This document shows, in pieces, positions 5,994-13,021 of a stretch of 13,021 nt of DNA. Numbering within the stretch: position 1 is the stretch's first letter; each line of letters begins with the position of its first letter. This stretch comes from Methylacidiphilaceae bacterium UBA1321 (lineage in GTDB: Bacteria; Verrucomicrobiota; Verrucomicrobiia; Methylacidiphilales; UBA1321). Where the stretch lies: positions 412-13,432 of the forward strand of contig DBTH01000249.1 of the NCBI GenBank assembly GCA_002306945.1, written 5' to 3'. The position numbers and the translations under genes were made by a program. A model generated the notes under the pieces. The model did not search any database. It was not told where the DNA came from and saw only the letters and a program-made list of their open reading frames with translations.

Positions 5994-7760
5994 ATGATCT
6001 TCCCGAACAACTTCACCTGGGGCGCTTCCACTTCTGCCTATCAAATCGAAGGTGCCTGGAACGAAGACGGCAAGGGCCCTTCGATCTGGGATATGTTCAG
6101 TCGGCAGCCGGGCCGCGTCTGGGAAGGACACTCCGGCAAGGTCGCCTGCGATCATTACCACCGCTACAAGGAAGACGTCGCTCTCATGGCCGAAATCGGA
6201 TTGAAGGCGTACCGCTTTTCCTTCTCCTGGACCCGGCTCATTCCCGACGGCAACGGAACACCCAACAAAGCAGGGCTGGAGTTTTACGACCGGCTGATCA
6301 ATGCGCTGCTGGAACGCAAAATCGAACCGTGGGCGACGCTCTTTCACTGGGATTTTCCGCTGGCGCTTTTCCTGCGCGGTGGCTGGCTCAACCCGGACAG
6401 TTCAAAGTGGTTTGCCCGGTACGTATCGATTGTCATCGAACATTTCTCCGACCGCATCTCCCACTGGGTTACCTTCAACGACCCGCAATGCGTCATCGGC
6501 CTCGGCCATCAGACCGGTGAATACGCTCCGGGCCTGCGGCTCGATCTGCCCGAGGCGTTGCTGGCTTATCACAATTGCCTGCTCGCCCATGGCCGCGCCG
6601 TCGAAGCGATCCGCTCCAAGGCGAAACTCAAGCCGCTCGTCGGCTGGTCGTCCTCGGGCGTGCTCTGTTATCCCGATAGCGACACGCCCGAAGACATCAA
6701 GGCCGCGCGTCAAATCACCCTCTCGGTCTTCCCCGGTACGGTGTGGAATAACTGTTGGCTCGGCGACGCGGTCGTCTTCGGCCATTACCCCGAGGAAGGT
6801 CTCAAGGTCTACGGTTCCGCAGTGCCGAATTATCCGGCCTCGGATTTCAAGATCATCCACCAGCCGGTCGATTTCTACGGCTGCAACATCTTCCTCGCCA
6901 CGCGGATCAAGGCCGACGCCAACGGCAATCCGGTCGAAGTCCATCTGCCTGCCGGTTATCCCGACACCCACCACCTCTGGAAACAAACCCCCGAAGTGCT
7001 CTATTGGGGACCGAAATTCCTCTCGGAAAATTACAAACTGCCGATCATCGTCACCGAAAACGGCATGAGCAATTGCGATGCGGTCGGGCTCGACGGCCGC
7101 GTCCACGATCCGGGCCGGATCGAATTCATGACCCGCTACCTGCTGCAATTGCGCCGCGCCATCCGCAATGGCGTCGACGTGCGCGGTTATTTCACCTGGT
7201 CGCTGATGGATTGCTTCGAATGGGTCGAGGGCTACAAGCACCGCTTCGGCCTGATCCATGTCGACTACGAAACACAAAAACGCACACCGAAGGATTCCGC
7301 CTATTGGTACAAGGAAGTCATCTCCTCCAATGGCAGCAGTCTCGACAAATACACCGACGGCGGCGAACCGCCCCAACCCTACATCGTCAGCGAAACGATC
7401 CGCTACATCAACAACCACCGCAATACGTCCTTCAACATCAAGGACATTGCCCAGCACTTGCGTTGCCACCCCGATTTCCTCAGCCGCAAATTCAAAAAAC
7501 ATACCGGCATGGAACTGAGTTTCCACATCCGCAAAAACCGCGTCGAATACGCCAAGGAACTTCTCACCAATCCCAAAACTCTCATCGACGAAGTCGCCGA
7601 ACAGTCGGGCTTCACCGATCGCGCGCACCTCACGAAAGTTTTCCGCCGCATCACCGGCCAGACTCCCGGCCAGTATCAACGCCAGTTCCGTGTCAGCGAA
7701 AATAAGGAAGCTCCCGCTCCCCTCATCAAAATCAGTAACCCCCGCTCCCGCCACGCCTGA
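5994..7760 (+). CDS. GH1 glucosidase-like sensor domain fused to an AraC-type DNA-binding domain
   Basis: This is one uninterrupted 588-codon reading frame. Residues 1 to about 440 form a full GH1 barrel closely related to the divergent enzyme; both contain the identical 20-mer YQIEGAWNEDGKGPSIWDMF. A Gly/Pro-containing linker (about 441-462) leads to an AraC C-terminal domain with two helix-turn-helix units (480-506 and 529-566). The second shows the family signature GFTDRAHLTKVFRRITGQTP. Sugar-site residues Q17, H118-W119, N162, nucleophile E355, W402 and E409-W410 are kept. The acid/base position reads NDP (D163) where the enzyme has NEP (E163), and the nucleophile-contacting Tyr is F300 (enzyme Y302). 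There is no signal peptide, as DNA binding requires. It is inferred to be a sugar-responsive transcription factor for the GH1-GH16 operon, with weak or no hydrolase activity. It could instead be a bifunctional trigger enzyme. The ATG has AGGAG upstream. Confidence 0.93.
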   Translation: MIFPNNFTWGASTSAYQIEGAWNEDGKGPSIWDMFSRQPGRVWEGHSGKVACDHYHRYKEDVALMAEIGLKAYRFSFSWTRLIPDGNGTPNKAGLEFYDRLINALLERKIEPWATLFHWDFPLALFLRGGWLNPDSSKWFARYVSIVIEHFSDRISHWVTFNDPQCVIGLGHQTGEYAPGLRLDLPEALLAYHNCLLAHGRAVEAIRSKAKLKPLVGWSSSGVLCYPDSDTPEDIKAARQITLSVFPGTVWNNCWLGDAVVFGHYPEEGLKVYGSAVPNYPASDFKIIHQPVDFYGCNIFLATRIKADANGNPVEVHLPAGYPDTHHLWKQTPEVLYWGPKFLSENYKLPIIVTENGMSNCDAVGLDGRVHDPGRIEFMTRYLLQLRRAIRNGVDVRGYFTWSLMDCFEWVEGYKHRFGLIHVDYETQKRTPKDSAYWYKEVISSNGSSLDKYTDGGEPPQPYIVSETIRYINNHRNTSFNIKDIAQHLRCHPDFLSRKFKKHTGMELSFHIRKNRVEYAKELLTNPKTLIDEVAEQSGFTDRAHLTKVFRRITGQTPGQYQRQFRVSENKEAPAPLIKISNPRSRHA

Positions 7761-7763
7761 TCC

Positions 7764-7923
7764 TGGAGGACGCTGTCCTCCAAACCTCCTGCCCAGGGTA
7801 TGATACCCTGGGAACCCCACTAAAAGGGCGGATGGCGGTGCTCGCAACGAGCGCCGCCATCCGCCCTTTTTGAGGATTCTCAAGGAAATCATTTCCTTGA
7901 GCGGGGTCTGGGGGCAGAGCCCC
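7764..7923 (+). repeat. Composite multi-hairpin repeat, copy 2
   Basis: It begins three bases after the GH1-AraC stop codon. In order it holds TGGAGGAC-GCT-GTCCTCCA (7764-7782), the 21-nt CCCAGGGTAT palindrome (7792-7812), AACCCC, a variable 52-nt segment with a 49-nt hairpin (7822-7870), TGAGGATT, the 23-nt CTCAAGGAAAT palindrome (7879-7901) and a GGGG/CAGAG/CCCC block. The constant parts differ from copy 1 by one substitution in the left part and a few changes in the last block, with one base of length difference overall. It fills the gap between two convergent genes, ending a few bases from the stop of the alpha-E gene. Confidence 0.9.
7822..7871 (+). terminator. Variable hairpin of repeat copy 2, likely bidirectional intrinsic terminator
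   Basis: AAAAGGGCGGATGGCGG and six further bases pair over 23 positions (one T-G wobble) with the mirror arm around a CAA loop, and the 3' arm runs into TTTTT. On the opposite strand the arm ends in TTTT. Placed between the convergent GH1-AraC and alpha-E genes, it has the form of a strong two-way intrinsic terminator. The stem is much longer than usual terminators because it is the variable core of the composite repeat. Confidence 0.75.
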
Positions 7924-7929
7924 CATGCG

Positions 7930-8904
7930 TCAAGTCGTCGTCGGAGTTTCGAAGTACATGTACTTGCGATAAATGGCTTCGCCGATGTTATTGAGCTGAA
8001 GCTGGATATTATCCATCGTCGCGCTGACCCCGTGACTGATGATGTCGTCGATGCCGTTGTAACTGAGTTCCGAATGAAGGCGGCCCGTCAATTTCTCCGC
8101 GTCATTGGAATACGTCTCCTCGGTCGCACCGGAAATCTTGCGCAAGCTGATGTCGAGCGCGTGCGTGCAGAAACGGATCGATCGGGGGAACTGTTGATTG
8201 AGCAGGATGAATTCGAGCACCTTGCGTTCCTCGATTTGCGCGACATAAACGCGGCGGTAAGCCGAGTGCGCGCTGCAGGAACGCAGAATGGCGGCGAGCT
8301 TGAGAGTCGCGGTGGCGCGGTCGCCGTTCCTGGCCGGGGATTGCAACACCTCCTCGTTGGCGTCGAGAATACGAGTGGTCTTGTCGGCGCGTTCGATGTA
8401 TTTGCCGACCTGGATGAAATCCCAACCTTCGCCGTGGGTCATTGTCGCGTCGGTGATGCCCTGGAACAGATGCGAACCGGAGCGGATGTGTTTGAAGAAT
8501 TCGTCCGCGCCCTGCTTGAGGATTTTCTTCACGGTCAATCCCTGCAGGTTGAGATAGAAACGGTTGAGCTCCTCCCACATTTCGTCGGAGATTTGCTCGC
8601 GGACGTGGCGGGCATTTTCGCGACAGAAGGTGATGCAGTTGACGATGGAATTGTGGTTGTTCTCGTTGAGGGTAAGGAAGTCGATAACTGTTTCGCTGGA
8701 GGCTTCCTTGTACTCTTTGTAGAACTCGGTTTCATCCCCGGTGCTGCGCAGAACCGGAGCCCAGAGTTTGCGAATGATGGCGGCTTCGCGGTGGGGAAGA
8801 TCGAGCACGTGTTGCAAATTGACATCGAGGATGCGCGCGATGTTTTCAGCGCGTTCCATGTAGCGGCTCATCCAATACAGACTGTCAGCGACGCGGGATA
8901 GCAT
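7930..8904 (-). CDS. Alpha-E domain protein (COG2307/DUF403 type)
   Basis: This 324-residue, predominantly helical protein is recognised by its N-terminus MLSRVADSLYWMSRYMERAE and by IQVGKYIERADKTTRILDAN, both typical of the alpha-E family and rich in conserved Arg/Glu pairs. No enzymatic activity is established for the family; members are almost always encoded beside a circularly permuted ATP-grasp protein, as here, and often also beside a transglutaminase-like peptidase, which is not seen in this window. No signal peptide or membrane segment is visible. The gene starts 24 bp after the ATP-grasp stop, so the two are co-transcribed; AGGA lies about 11 bases before the ATG. A role as a partner or specificity factor for the ATP-grasp enzyme in making or attaching a peptide is an inference from the literature on these clusters. 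Confidence 0.93.
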   Translation of the reverse strand: MLSRVADSLYWMSRYMERAENIARILDVNLQHVLDLPHREAAIIRKLWAPVLRSTGDETEFYKEYKEASSETVIDFLTLNENNHNSIVNCITFCRENARHVREQISDEMWEELNRFYLNLQGLTVKKILKQGADEFFKHIRSGSHLFQGITDATMTHGEGWDFIQVGKYIERADKTTRILDANEEVLQSPARNGDRATATLKLAAILRSCSAHSAYRRVYVAQIEERKVLEFILLNQQFPRSIRFCTHALDISLRKISGATEETYSNDAEKLTGRLHSELSYNGIDDIISHGVSATMDNIQLQLNNIGEAIYRKYMYFETPTTT

Positions 8905-8928
8905 AGTTTTCTAAGTCCTGATTCCCTT

Positions 8929-10371
8929 TTAATGATCTCCGGACAGCACCCAGGTGTCCTTGCTGCCGCCACCCTGGGAGGAGTTGACGACGAGTGAACC
9001 CTTGCGCAGGGCGACGCGGGTCAGGCCGCCGGGAACGATGGTGATTTTCTCTCCGTAAAGTATGTAGGGCCGCAGGTCGATGTGGCGTCCTTCGAACTTG
9101 CCGTCGCAATAGCTCGGGTGACGCGAGAGCGCCAGGATCGGCTGGGCGATGAAATTGCGCGGATCGGCCTGCACCTTGGCCTTGAACTCGGCGAGTTCGG
9201 CGCGCGTGGCTTTATTGCCGACGAGCATGCCGTAGCCTCCGGATTCGTTGGCGGATTTGACGACGAGTTTCGGCATGTTTTCGAGGATGTACTTGCGGTC
9301 GCTCTCGTTGGAGCCGAGGTAAGTCGGCACGTTTTTGAGGATCGGTTCTTCGCCGAGGTAGAACTTGATCATCTGCGGGACGTAATAATACATCACCTTG
9401 TCGTCGGCGACGCCGGTGCCGATGGAATTGGCCAGGCTGATGTTGCCGGCGCGGTAGGCGCGAACCAGTCCCGGCACACCCAGGACGGAATCCTTGCGGA
9501 AAACTTCCGGGTCGAGGAAATCGTCGTCGATGCGCCGATAAATCGTATCGACCTGTTGAAGCCCCTTTGTCGTGCGCATGTAAACGCGGTCGCCCTGCAC
9601 CGTGAGGTCACGGCCTTCAACAATCTCAATGCCCATCTGACGCGCGAGGAAGGAGTGCTCGAAATAGGCGCTGTTGTAAATACCCGGCGTGAGCAACACG
9701 ACGGTGGGGTTGGCCTTGCTCGGCGGGGCGATGTACTTGAGCATGTTGAGCAGCTCTTCCGGGTAGTGATCGACAGGCCGCACGCGGATGCGGTCAAAGA
9801 GATTCGGGAAGGCGCGCTTCATCGCCTGTCGATTTTCGAGCAGGTAGGACACACCCGAAGGGCTGCGGCCGTTGTCTTCGAGGACGTAATAGGTGCCGCT
9901 GTCGTCGCGCACCAGATCGCTGCCGCAAATGTGGATATAGATATCCCGCGGCACGTTGAAATTCATGAACTCGGGCCGGAAATGTTTCGCACCGTAAACG
10001 ATGTCCTTCGGGATGAGCCCTTCCTTGAGGATGCGTTGATCGTGGTAGATGTCGTGGAGGAACTTATTGAGCGCGATGATGCGTTGCGTCAGACCACGCT
10101 CAAGGAATTCCCACTCCGAGGCGGGAATGATCCGCGGCATCAGGTCGAACGGAAAAATGCGTTCGGTTCCGCGCTCGTCGCTGTAAACGGTGAACGTGAT
10201 GCCCTGCCGCAGGAACGACGCGTCCACGGCTTGCCGCCGTTGCTCGAACTCCTCCGGCTCCAGAGCCTGAATGCGTTCGAACAGTTCCATGTAATGCGGA
10301 CGCACCTTGTGCGGAGCCTCGAACATCTCATCAAAAAATTCTTCCGGCTGGTATTTGTCTAAAAGAGCCAT
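8929..10371 (-). CDS. Circularly permuted ATP-grasp protein (COG2308 type)
   Basis: This protein of 480 residues is predicted to join a carboxylate to an amine using ATP, as ATP-grasp enzymes do. The ATP-grasp fold is circularly permuted in this family. Visible family blocks, numbered from the chosen ATG, are the N-terminal DEMFEAPHKVRPHY region, YVLEDNGRSPSGVSYLLENR, YFEHSFLARQMGIEIVEGRD, YRRIDDDFLDPEVFR (about 277-291) and the glycine-rich nucleotide loop KSANESGGYGMLVG (about 370-384). The substrate is unknown; gene-neighbourhood studies propose peptide-like products. I chose the ATG at 10371 (MALLDKYQPEEFFDEMF) because AGGGG lies 12 bases upstream. An in-frame GTG at 10404 would add 11 residues but has its purine-rich stretch abutting the start. 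It is the first gene of a two-gene operon with the alpha-E gene and is divergent from the kinase gene. Confidence 0.93.
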   Translation of the reverse strand: MALLDKYQPEEFFDEMFEAPHKVRPHYMELFERIQALEPEEFEQRRQAVDASFLRQGITFTVYSDERGTERIFPFDLMPRIIPASEWEFLERGLTQRIIALNKFLHDIYHDQRILKEGLIPKDIVYGAKHFRPEFMNFNVPRDIYIHICGSDLVRDDSGTYYVLEDNGRSPSGVSYLLENRQAMKRAFPNLFDRIRVRPVDHYPEELLNMLKYIAPPSKANPTVVLLTPGIYNSAYFEHSFLARQMGIEIVEGRDLTVQGDRVYMRTTKGLQQVDTIYRRIDDDFLDPEVFRKDSVLGVPGLVRAYRAGNISLANSIGTGVADDKVMYYYVPQMIKFYLGEEPILKNVPTYLGSNESDRKYILENMPKLVVKSANESGGYGMLVGNKATRAELAEFKAKVQADPRNFIAQPILALSRHPSYCDGKFEGRHIDLRPYILYGEKITIVPGGLTRVALRKGSLVVNSSQGGGSKDTWVLSGDH

Positions 10372-10777
10372 GGTGCCAATCATCCCCTGTTTTTGGTTAA
10401 TCACTCCCTAAAGCCAGCTAAAAACGTACCAGTTTTCCAACGAATTGATTGCATGCTACACATTTCCAGATACTTAGCAAAGACCGGAAGCGCTCTTATT
10501 TATAATTCCTTTAATATGAACAAAATGCGAAGCAGGCGATACCTATTTTGCAGCTCGCTCAATAATCCCTGTCATCTACCGGTAACCGAACAGCCATCGA
10601 ATATCCCCTTTTTCTGAAGACGTTTTTCCGCTATGAAATGAGAAACCATCGCATCCCGGAATGATTCGGACGGCCTGAAGCTTGACATTGGGCTGAAGAA
10701 TGGTGAGTTGAACTGACAGGAATTTGCAAAAATCAGGCGGCGGAATCGTTCTCTAACAGAAGCACACCGATCAGCAC
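10372..10777. promoter_or_regulatory. Divergent intergenic region between ATP-grasp operon and kinase gene
   Basis: These 406 bp contain no supported gene. The part near the ATP-grasp start (about 10390-10560) is clearly AT-rich compared with the flanking genes, which fits a promoter zone. A consensus-like TTGACA occurs at 10682-10687 on the plus strand, about 90 bp before the kinase start, but no good -10 hexamer follows at 16-18 bases, so I do not call a promoter. No convincing ribosome binding site precedes the kinase ATG. No repeat or RNA structure stood out. Confidence 0.4.
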
Positions 10778-12739
<1,962 letters not shown>

Positions 12740-12934
12740 CCGCTCCACTCCGGCAATCTCGCTTTTAACACGGTTATTTCATCAGGGGATGGAGAAATGG
12801 CGCAGATCGAGCCCGTTTTCCGTTTCATGGCGAAATATCCGGGCCAACCGACAAACCACTTAAAATCTGCTTCCCTGTTACCGTAAATTCTGGGTAGAGT
12901 AATCACCCGCGTTCGTTCCGAACGCCACCCTAAT
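12740..12934. other. Intergenic region before tRNA-Ser, with a 7-bp hairpin
   Basis: No gene is supported between the kinase stop and the tRNA. A hairpin, GCGTTCG-TTC-CGAACGC, occupies 12909-12925, only nine bases before the mature tRNA 5' end. It has no following U-run. It could be a structure in the tRNA precursor leader or the end of the kinase transcript. No clear tRNA promoter was identified. Confidence 0.4.
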
Positions 12935-13021
12935 GGACGGGTCGCATAGTGGTTTAGTGCGGTCGCCTGGAAAGCGGCTGTGGTGTTAAAGCCACCGAGG
13001 GTTCGAATCCCTCCTGCTCCG
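12935..13021 (+). tRNA. tRNA-Ser, anticodon GGA
   Basis: The 87-nt sequence folds as a class II serine tRNA. The D-stem is GCAT/GTGC with GG in the loop. The anticodon stem is GTCGC/GCGGC with loop CTGGAAA (anticodon GGA, reading UCC/UCU). There is a long variable arm with GTGG/CCAC, and the T-arm is GAGGG-TTCGAAT-CCCTC. The discriminator base is G, as usual for serine. The window ends at that base, so an encoded CCA cannot be judged. The acceptor stem pairs imperfectly: 5' GGACGGG against 3' CTGCTCC leaves C-C and G-G oppositions at the fourth and fifth pairs. The other arms are sound, so I still call it a tRNA, but it may be poorly functional or contain a sequence error. Confidence 0.85.

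Noticed and set aside
6402..7892. Open frame of 496 codons antisense to the GH1-AraC gene
   Set aside because: It runs out of the gene into the repeat hairpins and shows no domain; it is explained as a mirror of the sense codons.
1945..7923. Composite repeats as terminal inverted repeats of an insertion sequence or composite transposon
   Set aside because: No transposase or integrase gene lies between or beside them, and no target-site duplication was seen; both copies end at gene 3' ends, which fits a 3'-end element as well.
10682..10710. Consensus -35 TTGACA as a kinase promoter
   Set aside because: The hexamer is perfect but no acceptable -10 sequence follows at 16-18 bases.

Overview
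The window is a high-GC bacterial chromosome segment with six confident protein-coding genes, one regulator/enzyme fusion gene and a tRNA-Ser at the right edge. The gene mix (an extracellular GH16 polysaccharide hydrolase, GH1 beta-glucosidases, a membrane-anchored Ser/Thr kinase, an alpha-E/circularly permuted ATP-grasp pair) would fit a polysaccharide-degrading member of the PVC group (Verrucomicrobiota, Lentisphaerota or Planctomycetota). That placement is an inference; no marker gene settles it.

Left part (58-1887, minus): an Hsp70-family chaperone. Middle (2112-7760): a compact glycan-utilisation locus. A minus-strand pair encodes a cytoplasmic GH1 beta-glucosidase (5638-4196) followed by a secreted GH16 endo-hydrolase (4073-2112). 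Divergently transcribed across a 355-bp intergenic region is a close GH1 paralogue (5994-7760) that carries an AraC-type DNA-binding domain at its C-terminus. The paralogue retains most sugar-binding residues. However, its acid/base Glu is Asp (D163) and the Tyr that normally contacts the nucleophile is Phe (F300). The separate enzyme has Glu163 and Tyr302 at the matching positions. The most economical reading is a duplicated glucosidase turned into a one-component sugar sensor and transcription factor that controls the enzyme it arose from: GH16 makes oligosaccharides outside, GH1 finishes them inside, and the GH1-AraC protein senses them. This is the main discovery candidate.

The locus is bracketed by two inverted copies of a composite repeat of about 160 bp (1945-2105 and 7764-7923), each just after the last gene of its transcription unit. 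Each copy is a string of palindromes with nearly identical flanks, but the central 52 nt differ completely while keeping the same length and the same 49-nt hairpin geometry.

Right part: alpha-E protein and circularly permuted ATP-grasp protein form a minus-strand operon (10371-7930). After a divergent 406-bp gap lies a plus-strand Ser/Thr kinase with one transmembrane segment and a C-terminal ectodomain (10778-12739), written in strikingly C-rich, G-poor codons. The tRNA-Ser(GGA) at 12935-13021 has two adjacent mismatches in its acceptor stem.
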